Assembly: GCA_905214795.1 (NCBI GenBank)
Contig: CAJMNM010000036.1
Span: 1 to 31,965, forward strand
Origin: an uncultured bacterium
GTDB lineage: Bacteria; Bacteroidota; Bacteroidia; Bacteroidales; Bacteroidaceae
Direction of reading: 5' to 3'
DNA length: 31,965 nt
Shown: positions 7,521 through 16,037 of the stretch, piece after piece
Layout: every line of letters starts with the position of its first letter
Numbering within the stretch: the stretch's first letter is position 1
The notes under the pieces: model-generated
Told to the model about the DNA's origin: nothing
The model's input: only the letters and a program-made list of their open reading frames with translations
Database searches by the model: none
Made by a program: the position numbers and the translations under genes

Positions 7521-8441
7521 TTATTTATTGACCTGGAATTTTGTACAACCGTCTTTCAGATAACCTACAATTTGGTTAGCTGCTGCTATACCGGCATTAA
7601 TGTTAGCCTCAGCAGTCTGCGCTCCCATTTTTTTCGGAGTCGCAAAATAACGACCTTCAAACTTAGCAAACTCTTCTGAAGCATCAGGCTGAATATCAGT
7701 AATGTATTTCAAATCTGTACGTTCTGCCATCAACTTAATCAATTCAGTCTCATTAATTACCTCCTTGCGGGCTGTATTGATAAGAATGCCTCCCTTTTTC
7801 ATCTTACTTACCAATGCATAATTGATGCTTTGTTTTGTCTCGGGAGTTGCTGGAATATGCAAAGAAACAATATCACAATTCTCAAACAAAGCTTCTTGAG
7901 ACGGAACTGCCTTAGTACCATCTGCTTCTATGACTGATGCAGGACAATAAGCATCATATGCATAGACATCCATACCAAAGCCCTTTGCAATGTGAGCAAC
8001 ATGACGTCCTACATTACCATAAGCCAGGATTCCTATTTTTTTACCCTTCAACTCTGTACCGGCCTTTCCATTATAAAAATTACGAACTGTGTAAACCAAC
8101 AGTCCCAATACCAGCTCAGCAACAGCATTGGCATTCTGTCCGGGAGTATTCATCACAACCACACCGTGAGCTGTCGCTGCATCCAGGTCTATATTATCAT
8201 AGCCGGCACCGGCACGAACCACAATTTTAAGAGCTTTTGCAGCATCAAATACTTCGTTATCTATTTTATCACTCCGTACAATTAAAGCCTCAACATCTGC
8301 TACGGCATCCAACAACTGCTTTTTTTCCGTATATTTCTCTAACACTGCAACTTCAATTCCAGCTTTCTGTGCTACTTCTTTGATTCCTTCTACTGCAACT
8401 GGTGCAAAAGGTTTTTCTGTCGCTACTAAGATCTTTGCCAT
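7521..8441 (-). CDS. serA: D-3-phosphoglycerate dehydrogenase, short lysine-type
   Basis: The 306-residue D-isomer 2-hydroxyacid dehydrogenase catalyses the first step of serine synthesis: 3-phosphoglycerate to phosphohydroxypyruvate with NAD. The substrate-domain VVRAGAGYDNID (74-85), the Rossmann GILAYGNVGRHVA (137-149) and the catalytic Arg225 in INTARKEVI are visible. The usual Thr-Pro-His is replaced by ATPKKMGAQT, with lysines at 270-271. This fits the type III Lys-form PGDH known from Entamoeba and Bacteroidales, which also lacks the ACT or ASB regulatory domains, so serine feedback is not expected. It is cytosolic and downstream of serC (98 bp) and upstream of the DUF1015 gene (14 bp). 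The leader hairpin at 8493-8525 may limit its expression. Confidence 0.9.
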   Translation of the reverse strand: MAKILVATEKPFAPVAVEGIKEVAQKAGIEVAVLEKYTEKKQLLDAVADVEALIVRSDKIDNEVFDAAKALKIVVRAGAGYDNIDLDAATAHGVVVMNTPGQNANAVAELVLGLLVYTVRNFYNGKAGTELKGKKIGILAYGNVGRHVAHIAKGFGMDVYAYDAYCPASVIEADGTKAVPSQEALFENCDIVSLHIPATPETKQSINYALVSKMKKGGILINTARKEVINETELIKLMAERTDLKYITDIQPDASEEFAKFEGRYFATPKKMGAQTAEANINAGIAAANQIVGYLKDGCTKFQVNK

Positions 8442-8492
8442 TTTTGTCTGTTTTAAATAGTGATTGATTTAAATATGTATTGTTATAAAAAC

Positions 8493-8525
8493 AATTAAGG
8501 CGTTACCCTTCGGAACGCCTTAATT
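8493..8525 (-). terminator. Intra-operon hairpin between serC and serA
   Basis: A perfect 12-bp stem, AATTAAGGCGTT (8493-8504) with AACGCCTTAATT (8514-8525), has a 9-nt loop. On the minus strand it is followed by GTTTTTAT. It lies 15 bp after the serC stop and 52 bp before serA. It could terminate a fraction of serC transcripts, or protect the upstream mRNA from 3' decay. The alternative is that serA has its own promoter in the remaining gap, although none is clear. Confidence 0.65.
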
Positions 8526-8539
8526 CTTATTCTGCATTA

Positions 8540-9607
8540 TCAGTGCTGAGCTTCAAACTCTTGCATGCACTTAATTAAGGCTTGTACTCCCTCAACAGTC
8601 TGTGCATTGTAGCACGACGCACGGAAACCACCTACACTACGGTGCCCCTTTACGCCAACCATACCCTTGTCTGTTGCATATTGCAGAAAATCTGCCTCGA
8701 GTTCTTTATATTCATCGTTCATCACAAAACAGATATTCATCAATGAACGATCTTCCTCTGCAGCCGTCCCCTTAAACAACTTGTTACGGTCAATTTCTCC
8801 ATACAACATCTCGGCGCGTTCTTTGGCACGTGCGTCCATTGCCTTTACACCACCATTAGCTTTAATCCATTCAAGATTCTTCATTGCACAATAAATAGGT
8901 ACAACAGGAGGTGTATTGAACATCGAACCGTTCTTTACGTGTGTTGCATAATCCAACATTGTAGGAATTGTACGTGTTACTTTTCCCAAAGCATCATCCT
9001 TTACTATTACGATTGTCACACCTGCCATTGACACATTTTTCTGTGCACCGGCATAGATACAATTATACTTGCTTACATCTACAGGACGTGACATAATATC
9101 AGATGACATATCTGCAATCAAAGGAATAGGACTGTCTAAATCATAACGCATTTCTGTACCGAAAATGGTATTATTGGATGTGATATGAAGATAATCCGCA
9201 TCGGTAGGAATCGTAAATCCCTTTGGAATGTATGAATAGTTTGCTTCTGCTGACGAGGCGACTTCAACAACCTCACCAAATAATTTGGCTTCTTTCATAG
9301 CCTTCTTAGCCCATGTACCCGTATTCAAATAGGCGGCCTTTTTCTCCAAGAAGTTATAGGGAACGCGACAGAACTCCGTACTGGCTCCACCTGCCAAAAA
9401 CACAACCGAGTAACCGGCCGGTATATCAAGCAATTCCTTAACCAGTGCTTCAGCCTTGTCTACAACAGGCTGGAAGTTCTTTGCACGATGGCTGATCTCC
9501 ATCAAAGAAAGGCCGCAACCCTCAAAATCTAAGCATGCCGCAGCTGTTGCCTCAATCACCTCACGTGGCAACATAGACGGACCTGCATTAAAATTATACT
9601 TCTTCAT
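8540..9607 (-). CDS. serC: Phosphoserine aminotransferase
   Basis: The 355-residue fold-type I PLP enzyme converts phosphohydroxypyruvate and glutamate to O-phosphoserine and 2-oxoglutarate, the second step of serine synthesis. It may also act in pyridoxal phosphate synthesis. It begins MKKYNFNAGPSMLP, contains LAGGASTEFCRVPYN (71-85) and the PLP site IYAGAQKNV with Lys190, and has the C-terminal GHRSVGGFRAS. Its length is standard. It is first in the serC-serA-DUF1015 order on the minus strand, with a -7 element about 95 bp upstream. The catalytic residues appear intact. Confidence 0.95.
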   Translation of the reverse strand: MKKYNFNAGPSMLPREVIEATAAACLDFEGCGLSLMEISHRAKNFQPVVDKAEALVKELLDIPAGYSVVFLAGGASTEFCRVPYNFLEKKAAYLNTGTWAKKAMKEAKLFGEVVEVASSAEANYSYIPKGFTIPTDADYLHITSNNTIFGTEMRYDLDSPIPLIADMSSDIMSRPVDVSKYNCIYAGAQKNVSMAGVTIVIVKDDALGKVTRTIPTMLDYATHVKNGSMFNTPPVVPIYCAMKNLEWIKANGGVKAMDARAKERAEMLYGEIDRNKLFKGTAAEEDRSLMNICFVMNDEYKELEADFLQYATDKGMVGVKGHRSVGGFRASCYNAQTVEGVQALIKCMQEFEAQH

Positions 9608-9701
9608 TTAAAATATAAATTTATGATTAACTATATTACGTTTTCTTTATCACGACTGCGAAAATAATTAAAATTTTCCATTGAAGCAACGTTTTTCGCC
9701 A

Positions 9702-9709
9702 CAAATTTA
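9702..9709 (-). promoter_or_regulatory. -7 element for serC
   Basis: Plus-strand CAAATTTA reads TAAATTTG on the minus strand, matching TAnnTTTG. A TTG lies about 23 bp further upstream, slightly too far. The predicted leader is about 88 nt. Confidence 0.4.
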
Positions 9710-9775
9710 CACTTCATGGTTTTTTTTGCTAACAATAATCATAAAAACGTGTTTCCAAACTTACAACTCGTAATT

Positions 9776-11089
9776 TTACCGTGTTTCCTCGATAATCGTC
9801 TTGACTCCTTTAATTTTCTGGCCAGACACAGCTTTTAATACTGATTTCAAACGAGAACGTCTTACTGCTACATAAGCATAATGTTCTTTCACATCTATGC
9901 GACCGATCTCGTCAGATTTCAGGCCTCCCACCTTAGAAAGGAAACCTACAATATCAATTTTGTTTATCTTATCTTTTTTACCTTTACCTATATATAAGGT
10001 TGCCCATAACGATTGCGAAGGTGCCGGTATCACCGTTGGAAATTTATAATCTTCCACCTCCTGACTGACATATTCAGGAATATGTTCTTCCGGCCCGACT
10101 ACAAACAAAGCACACCCCTCGGCATCCCATCGTGCTGTTCGGCCATTGCGATGGACGTACGCCTCCTCATTAAGTGGCATATGATAATGAATGACATAGT
10201 CTATATTAGGAATATCCAACCCGCGCGAAGCAAGATCAGTAGATACAAAAATATTGCATGTCCCATTGGTGAATTTGTATAACGCACGTTCACGATCACG
10301 TTGTTCCATTCCCCCATGAAACATCTCGCATGCTATATTCTGAGCTTTTAAATATTTATAGATGCGCTCTACACTTTCCCGATAGTTTACAAAAATCAGA
10401 GAACTTTTACTGCCGATACAACACAACAAACGCCTTAATGTATCAAGTTTATCTTTTTCGGGCGACTGAACAGCAAACACCCTGATACGGTCCGGAATCT
10501 GTTCGTCATCTGACAGAAAATTCAACTTTGTAAAATTTCGCTCTGTCACGAACTGAGGTATGGAATCCGCATCTGTAGCTGATAACAAATAACGTTTTTT
10601 CAAAGCCGGGAGCTTGCTTATGACCTCACTCATCTCATCTCTGAATCCCAACTCAAGACATTTGTCGAACTCGTCAATTATTAACATTGTTACAGTTGAC
10701 GCATCGAAATTAGCCTTTGTCAAATGATCATTCGTACGTCCCGGTGTACCTACAATCACCTGAGGATGAATACCATCCATAGTTCGATGTTCATCCATTG
10801 CCGGTCTGCCACCATAACAACTCATTATGCTGACACCAGTCTTCATAGTCTTAAAAACCTGTTCTATCTGAATAGCCAACTCACGCGAAGGCACAAGAAC
10901 AAGCGCTTGTACTGTTTTCTCAGCTGAGAGACTTTGAGCCAACGGTATCAAATAAGTCAACGTTTTTCCAGAACCGGTTGGAGAAAGCAGAACAATGTTA
11001 TCATTTTTACGAAAAGCCTCAATAGCCGTATTCTGCATGGCTGTGAGACTGTCTATTTTAAGATTCCAAAGAATTTCTTTTGTTGTCAT
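9776..11089 (-). CDS. dbpA: DbpA-type DEAD-box RNA helicase
   Basis: The 437-residue superfamily-2 RNA helicase has Q-motif LTAMQNTAIEAF, motif I SPTGSGKT (36-43), motif Ia PSRELA, motif Ib TPGR, motif III SAT (170-172) and motif VI HRNGRTAR. Motif II is DEFD (139-142) rather than DEAD; I recall that this variant occurs in Bacteroides relatives. After the helicase core, residues from about 365 form a DbpA-type RNA-binding domain (LYIGKGKKDKINKIDIVGFL to the end), which in E. coli binds the 23S rRNA hairpin 92 during large-subunit assembly. It is cytosolic. No close operon partner is seen: the ROK gene lies upstream on the same strand but with a 155-bp gap and a large hairpin between. Assembly of the 50S subunit is the best guess for its role. 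Confidence 0.88.
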   Translation of the reverse strand: MTTKEILWNLKIDSLTAMQNTAIEAFRKNDNIVLLSPTGSGKTLTYLIPLAQSLSAEKTVQALVLVPSRELAIQIEQVFKTMKTGVSIMSCYGGRPAMDEHRTMDGIHPQVIVGTPGRTNDHLTKANFDASTVTMLIIDEFDKCLELGFRDEMSEVISKLPALKKRYLLSATDADSIPQFVTERNFTKLNFLSDDEQIPDRIRVFAVQSPEKDKLDTLRRLLCCIGSKSSLIFVNYRESVERIYKYLKAQNIACEMFHGGMEQRDRERALYKFTNGTCNIFVSTDLASRGLDIPNIDYVIHYHMPLNEEAYVHRNGRTARWDAEGCALFVVGPEEHIPEYVSQEVEDYKFPTVIPAPSQSLWATLYIGKGKKDKINKIDIVGFLSKVGGLKSDEIGRIDVKEHYAYVAVRRSRLKSVLKAVSGQKIKGVKTIIEETR

Positions 11090-11193
11090 AAATTTCAGTT
11101 ATCCTATTTTCTTATATAAATCAAAAGGAAAATTCATAAACACACAGAATCTGACACCAAATAAAATCTGTTTTTACCTCTAAATGTCAGAAG

Positions 11194-11238
11194 ACAGAAC
11201 TGCCTGCAAGCATACTTAACACTTGCAGGCAGTTCTGT
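11194..11238 (-). terminator. Long hairpin downstream of the ROK kinase gene
   Basis: The 17-bp perfect stem ACAGAACTGCCTGCAAG (11194-11210) with its complement (11222-11238) has an 11-nt loop. It lies just beyond the ROK gene stop on the minus strand. Neither side has a strong T run after it (TTT on the plus strand), so it may act as a mRNA-end stabiliser as much as a terminator. Confidence 0.55.
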
Positions 11239-11244
11239 TTACAA

Positions 11245-12207
11245 TCAAATATTCCATGCCAAAGCACTCGCTCCCAATACAGCAGCTTGTGCATCGTCTA
11301 ATTGGGAAATGAGCATTTTTGCCTTTCCTTTATAAATTTCCATTACATGCTCATCATATGCTTTCTTGATTGGGTCCATCAAAAGATTACCGGCCTTTGT
11401 CAGTCCCCCGAAAAAGACATAAGCTTCAGGACTGGAGAATGCGGTAAAGTTAGCACATGACTTACCTAAGAGTTCCCCCGTAAACTTATAAATGTCTAAA
11501 GCGACCTCGTCTCCATGTTCCGCCGCAATTGACACATCACGCGAAGTTATCTCATCAATAGGTATATCTCTCAAACTACTTGGTTTATCAGTTTCTGACA
11601 AAATCTCTTTTGCGGTACGCGCAACGCCTGTAGCCGAACAATAAGCCTCCAGACAGCCACGACGTCCGCAACCGCAAAGGCGTGCTTTCTCAGAATAATC
11701 AACTGTGACATGTCCTAACTCACCGGCAAAACCGTCACACCCGTAAACCAACTGTCCATTGATTACAATACCGCTGCCTACACCGGTTCCAAGAGTTATC
11801 ATTATAAAATTCTTCATACCCTTGGCTACACCATAAGTCATCTCGCCAAGTGCAGCTGCATTCGCATCATTTGTCAAAACTACAGGTACTCCCAGACGTT
11901 CCTTGAATAATTTAGAAAAAGGTACAATACCCTTCCATGGCAAATTGGGCGCATATTCAATGTTTCCTGTATAGAAATTGCCGTTAGGCGCACCGATACC
12001 CATACCATGAATATTTTCAATGCCACCAACTTTGTCTATCATGGGCTGTAAAGCTCCTATGGCAGCATCCATATAGAGATTCAGATCATTCTGTCCGGCC
12101 GTACGAATAGATGTTGTTGCCAAAACGTTAGCATTTTCATCTACTATTCCGAACACAGAATTGGTTCCCCCGAGATCCAATCCAATCACATAAGGTTTCT
12201 TTTCCAT
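11245..12207 (-). CDS. ROK family glucokinase/sugar kinase
   Basis: The 320-residue ROK kinase has the ATP-phosphate loop GLDLGGTNSVFG (9-20), catalytic Asp114 in LTNDANAAALGE, the glycine-rich TLGTGVGSGI (138-147), substrate-binding ELGH (163-166) and the zinc-binding CGCGRRGCLE (178-187). The E-x-G-H and Cys motifs fit a glucokinase-like enzyme phosphorylating glucose to glucose-6-phosphate in the cytosol. There is no N-terminal helix-turn-helix, so it is a kinase and not a NagC-type repressor. Related ROK kinases use N-acetylmannosamine, fructose or other sugars, so the substrate is not certain. It is followed by a long hairpin and preceded by a -7 element (12247-12254), consistent with a single-gene transcript. 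Confidence 0.88.
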   Translation of the reverse strand: MEKKPYVIGLDLGGTNSVFGIVDENANVLATTSIRTAGQNDLNLYMDAAIGALQPMIDKVGGIENIHGMGIGAPNGNFYTGNIEYAPNLPWKGIVPFSKLFKERLGVPVVLTNDANAAALGEMTYGVAKGMKNFIMITLGTGVGSGIVINGQLVYGCDGFAGELGHVTVDYSEKARLCGCGRRGCLEAYCSATGVARTAKEILSETDKPSSLRDIPIDEITSRDVSIAAEHGDEVALDIYKFTGELLGKSCANFTAFSSPEAYVFFGGLTKAGNLLMDPIKKAYDEHVMEIYKGKAKMLISQLDDAQAAVLGASALAWNI

Positions 12208-12246
12208 AATGGTATAAATTTAAAAGGTTGTCATTATACAATAAGA

Positions 12247-12254
12247 CAAATTTA
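12247..12254 (-). promoter_or_regulatory. -7 element for the ROK kinase
   Basis: The minus-strand reading TAAATTTG matches the Bacteroides -7 consensus and lies 40 bp upstream of the start codon. No correctly spaced -33 box is evident. Confidence 0.4.
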
Positions 12255-12334
12255 AGCAATTGTAACCGTAAAAAAGAAAAAAACAATGGCGTTTTTTTCA
12301 TATCTCATAAAAAAATGCGAATTTTGCGTTTATT

Positions 12335-12997
12335 ATGTGGTTTGAATCTGTTAGCACTATCGATTTAGTCCTCAAAGGCCTGCTCATAGGCATTGTGGCA
12401 TCGGCGCCGATGGGTCCTGTTGGTGTGTTATGTATCCAGCGTACATTAAACAAGGGACGCTGGTATGGTTTCGTCACCGGACTTGGCGCAGCATTGAGCG
12501 ACATCATATATGCCCTTATTACAGGATTTGGCATGAGTTTCGTTGTTGAGTTTATTGAAGACGCTCACAACATGTTCTATTTACAGCTGATTGGAAGTAT
12601 TATGCTGATGTGTTTCGGCGTTTATACGTTCCGCAGTAACCCTGCAGGATCTATGCGACCGGCTTCACCGAACAAAGGAACACTGGTTCACAACTTCGTA
12701 ACAGCCTTTTTGGTTACATTCTCCAATCCATTGATTATATTCTTATTTGTAGCCTTGTTTGCACGCTTCACATTTGTCGTGCCCGACCATCTGTTTCAGC
12801 AGTCAATAGGATACATATCCATTTTCTTCGGCGCACTGTTATGGTGGTTCATGCTGGCATATGGCATAAACAAAATTCGCAGCCGTTTTAAAGTGAAAGA
12901 GATATTTCTCATCAATAAAATCATCGGATGTGTAGTCTGTCTGGCTGCCGTAATAGGTATTATCATCACATTTCTGGGATCGCATTTTAATCCATAA
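12335..12997 (+). CDS. LysE/RhtB family exporter
   Basis: The 220-residue integral membrane protein has about six hydrophobic segments. It carries the family signature near the first helix, GLLIGIVASAPMGPVGVLCIQ, followed by RWYGFVTGLGAALSDIIYAL. The family exports amino acids or related small metabolites across the inner membrane, and the substrate cannot be predicted. A helix-rich second half ends in a short tail. It is the first gene of a seven-gene plus-strand run; the next gene starts 2 bp after its stop. The region upstream is shared with the divergent ROK gene, and a weak GAATTTTG box lies just ahead of the start. Confidence 0.85.
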   Translation: MWFESVSTIDLVLKGLLIGIVASAPMGPVGVLCIQRTLNKGRWYGFVTGLGAALSDIIYALITGFGMSFVVEFIEDAHNMFYLQLIGSIMLMCFGVYTFRSNPAGSMRPASPNKGTLVHNFVTAFLVTFSNPLIIFLFVALFARFTFVVPDHLFQQSIGYISIFFGALLWWFMLAYGINKIRSRFKVKEIFLINKIIGCVVCLAAVIGIIITFLGSHFNP

Positions 12998-12999
12998 TC

Positions 13000-13545
13000 A
13001 TGTATATTGCTAAGATACTGAAAGATAAAAACATTGCGGAGTACTTACTTTACATGTGGCAGGTTGAAGACATTATACGTGCCTATCACCTTGACATAGA
13101 TGAACTAAAGGATAAGTATCTGAACCGTTTTGAAACAAAGGGAGAAAACGAGAAAGAACTCGTAGAATGGTACAGTTACCTGATAGATATGATGCGAGCT
13201 GAAAATGTTCAAACGTCAGGTCATCTGCAAATAAACAAGAATATCATCATCACACTTACAGACCTTCATCTTCAATTGCTTAAATCTCCTAAATTTCCTT
13301 TCTACTCGGCCGCTTATTACAAAGCATTACCATATATAGTAGAACTTCGCAACAAGGGAGACAAAAAGGATATTCCTGAATTAGAAAATTGCTTTGACGC
13401 TCTTTATGGTGTCATGATGCTGAAATTACAGAAAAAACCTATCAGCGATGAAACGAACCGCGCAGTTGCTGATATTACAAAACTGCTAAGCATGCTATCT
13501 GAGTATTACAAACAAGACAAAGCAGGCACATTAAAATTCGAATAA
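13000..13545 (+). CDS. DUF4924 family protein
   Basis: This 181-residue, mostly alpha-helical soluble protein resembles the Bacteroidetes family DUF4924. The characteristic opening is MYIAKILKDKNIAEYLLYMW followed by QVEDIIRAY, and the middle has LQINKNIIITLTDLHLQLL and the AYYKALPYIVELR helix. No catalytic motif, signal peptide or membrane span is seen. It starts 2 bp after the LysE-type exporter stop, which implies translational coupling. The function is unknown. The family's conservation next to housekeeping genes suggests a core role rather than an accessory one, but this is inference. Confidence 0.85.
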   Translation: MYIAKILKDKNIAEYLLYMWQVEDIIRAYHLDIDELKDKYLNRFETKGENEKELVEWYSYLIDMMRAENVQTSGHLQINKNIIITLTDLHLQLLKSPKFPFYSAAYYKALPYIVELRNKGDKKDIPELENCFDALYGVMMLKLQKKPISDETNRAVADITKLLSMLSEYYKQDKAGTLKFE

Positions 13546-13566
13546 ATATCACATATTGCATCGCAT

Positions 13567-14427
13567 ATGAAAAATATTCTAATCACCGGCTGTAACGGAC
13601 AGTTAGGCAACGAAATGAAACTGCTGGCAGCAGAAAATCCTCAGTTTAACTACTTTTTTACCGACGTAGCAGAACTAGACATCACTAACGAACAAGCTGT
13701 CAATAACTATGTTGTTGAACACGAAATAGACTGTATCGTCAACTGCGCGGCATTTACTGCAGTAGACAAAGCAGAATCTAATGAACAATTATGCGACATG
13801 CTCAATCATATCGCACCGGGTTATCTGGCAAAAGCCATTAATCAAAGAAACGGATATATCATCCAGGTTTCTACCGATTATGTTTTTGACGGTACCAATC
13901 ACACACCATACCGTGAAGATGAGCCAACCTGCCCTACCTCAGTATACGGACGTACCAAGTTGGCTGGCGAAGAAGTTGTTCTGGCATCTTGCCCCAAAGC
14001 CATGATTATACGTACGGCATGGCTTTATTCCACATTCGGAAACAACTTTGTAAAGACCATGCTCCGTTTAGGACGCGAAAAAGACAAGCTGGGTGTAATT
14101 TTTGACCAGATTGGCACTCCGACATATGCACGCGACCTGGCTTTGGCTATTTTTACCGCCATGAATCAAGGTATCAAGCCGGGTATTTATCATTTCAGCA
14201 ACGAAGGAGTTATTTCATGGTATGATTTCACCAAAGCCATCCATCGCATAGCCGGTATTACAAGTTGTCATGTAAGTCCGCTGCACACGAGTGAATATCC
14301 TACTCCGGCGGCCCGTCCACACTATTCAGTGTTAGACAAGACAAAATTCAAAGAAACTTATAATGTTGAAGTACCTTATTGGGAAGACTCATTAAAAGAC
14401 TGTATCCAATTACTTGAAAACAAATAA
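13567..14427 (+). CDS. rfbD: dTDP-4-dehydrorhamnose reductase
   Basis: The 286-residue extended short-chain dehydrogenase catalyses the last step of dTDP-L-rhamnose synthesis, reducing dTDP-4-keto-L-rhamnose with NADPH. The cofactor loop is ITGCNGQLGNEM (6-17). The VSTDYVFDGTNHTPYREDE segment and the catalytic YGRTK (Tyr-x3-Lys) are present. The C-terminal PARPHYSVLDKTKF is typical of RfbD. It sits in a gene run without rfbA, rfbB or rfbC, so in this genome the pathway is split across loci. It starts 21 bp after the DUF4924 gene and is probably cotranscribed with it. Confidence 0.93.
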   Translation: MKNILITGCNGQLGNEMKLLAAENPQFNYFFTDVAELDITNEQAVNNYVVEHEIDCIVNCAAFTAVDKAESNEQLCDMLNHIAPGYLAKAINQRNGYIIQVSTDYVFDGTNHTPYREDEPTCPTSVYGRTKLAGEEVVLASCPKAMIIRTAWLYSTFGNNFVKTMLRLGREKDKLGVIFDQIGTPTYARDLALAIFTAMNQGIKPGIYHFSNEGVISWYDFTKAIHRIAGITSCHVSPLHTSEYPTPAARPHYSVLDKTKFKETYNVEVPYWEDSLKDCIQLLENK

Positions 14428-14454
14428 TTCACTCCTATTACATTTTGAAGACCG

Positions 14455-16020
14455 ATGAACGAAATTGAAAGAAGAAGAACCTTTGCAATCATCTCTCACC
14501 CCGATGCCGGTAAAACTACATTAACTGAAAAGCTGTTACTCTTTGGTGGACAGATTCAGGTAGCCGGTGCCGTAAAAAGTAATAAGATAAAGAAAACTGC
14601 TACCAGCGACTGGATGGAAATAGAGAAACAACGCGGAATCTCTGTTACGACATCTGTTATGGAATTTGACTATGAAGGTTACAAAGTCAATATTCTAGAC
14701 ACACCGGGCCACCAGGATTTTGCAGAAGATACATTCCGAACACTGACCGCAGTAGATAGCGCCATTATCGTTGTAGACAGTGCCAAAGGAGTGGAAGCGC
14801 AAACACGCAAGCTGATGACAGTCTGCCGTATGCGAAAAACACCCGTTATCATATTTATCAACAAGATGGACCGTGAAGGTAAAGACCCTTTCGACCTGCT
14901 TGATGAACTGGAGAGTGAACTTCAAATCAAAGTACGCCCGCTGAGTTGGCCTATTAACCAAGGCCAGCGCTTTAAAGGTGTATATAATATTTACGAGCAA
15001 CATCTCGACCTTTTCACACCGGACAAACAGAAAGTCACAGAGAAAATTGCTGTTGACATCAATAGTGAAGAACTTGAAAATCATGTCGGTACTGCAGACG
15101 CGGAAAAACTTCGTGCCGATTTGGAACTGGTAGACGGAGTATACCCCACTTTTGATGTCAATACTTATCTCGATGCAGAAGTCGCTCCCGTATTTTTTGG
15201 CTCGGCACTAAATAATTTCGGTGTAAAAGAGTTGCTTGACTGCTTCGTTAAAATAGCACCGAGCCCACGTCCTACAAAAGCCGAAGAGCGTATGGTTATG
15301 CCGGAAGAGCCTAAATTCAGCGGCTTTATCTTCAAGATTACAGCTAACATCGATCCTAACCACCGTTCATGTATCGCATTCTGTAAAGTGTGCTCAGGAA
15401 AATTCGTACGTAACGCGCCTTATTTACATGTACGGCAAAACAAAACTTTGCGTTTCTCCTCGCCCACACAGTTTATGGCACAGAAAAAAAGTACCATTGA
15501 CGAAGCCTATCCCGGAGATATTGTAGGTTTGCCAGACAATGGCATATTTAAGATTGGAGATACACTGACGGAAGGCGAAGCCATTCATTTCCGTGGTTTA
15601 CCAAGTTTCTCACCGGAAATGTTCAAATACATTGAGAATGCAGACCCGATGAAAACCAAACAACTTAATAAAGGCATTGAGCAACTGATGGACGAAGGTG
15701 TGGCACAGCTTTTTGTCAACCAGTTCAATGGACGGAAACTCATCGGAACGGTAGGTCAATTACAGTTTGAAGTAATACAATACCGTCTGGAAAACGAATA
15801 CAATGCCAAATGTCGTTGGGAACCGGTGAGCCTTTATAAAGCCTGCTGGATTGAAAGTGATGATGAAGCACAGCTTGAAGCTTTCAAAAAACGTAAATAC
15901 CAATTCATGGCAAAGGACCGCGACGGACGCGATGTATTTTTAGCAGACAGCAATTATGTATTGCAAATGGCTCAGTCTGATTTTGAGCACATCAAGTTCC
16001 ACTTTACCAGTGAATTCTAA
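14455..16020 (+). CDS. prfC: Peptide chain release factor 3
   Basis: The 521-residue translational GTPase matches RF3 in length. It has G1 SHPDAGKTTLTE, G3 DTPGHQDF and G4 NKMDRE, and an RF3-type domain II/III with QFMAQKKSTIDEAYPGDIVG and the LQFEVIQYRLENEYNAKCRWEP segment (quoted in part). RF3 recycles RF1 and RF2 from the ribosome after peptide release and takes part in post-peptidyl-transfer quality control. It is cytosolic. It lies 27 bp after rfbD and 17 bp before the threonylcarbamoyl-AMP synthase gene, so two translation-related genes are adjacent. Confidence 0.95.
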   Translation: MNEIERRRTFAIISHPDAGKTTLTEKLLLFGGQIQVAGAVKSNKIKKTATSDWMEIEKQRGISVTTSVMEFDYEGYKVNILDTPGHQDFAEDTFRTLTAVDSAIIVVDSAKGVEAQTRKLMTVCRMRKTPVIIFINKMDREGKDPFDLLDELESELQIKVRPLSWPINQGQRFKGVYNIYEQHLDLFTPDKQKVTEKIAVDINSEELENHVGTADAEKLRADLELVDGVYPTFDVNTYLDAEVAPVFFGSALNNFGVKELLDCFVKIAPSPRPTKAEERMVMPEEPKFSGFIFKITANIDPNHRSCIAFCKVCSGKFVRNAPYLHVRQNKTLRFSSPTQFMAQKKSTIDEAYPGDIVGLPDNGIFKIGDTLTEGEAIHFRGLPSFSPEMFKYIENADPMKTKQLNKGIEQLMDEGVAQLFVNQFNGRKLIGTVGQLQFEVIQYRLENEYNAKCRWEPVSLYKACWIESDDEAQLEAFKKRKYQFMAKDRDGRDVFLADSNYVLQMAQSDFEHIKFHFTSEF

Positions 16021-16037
16021 ACATCAAATAACCGATT

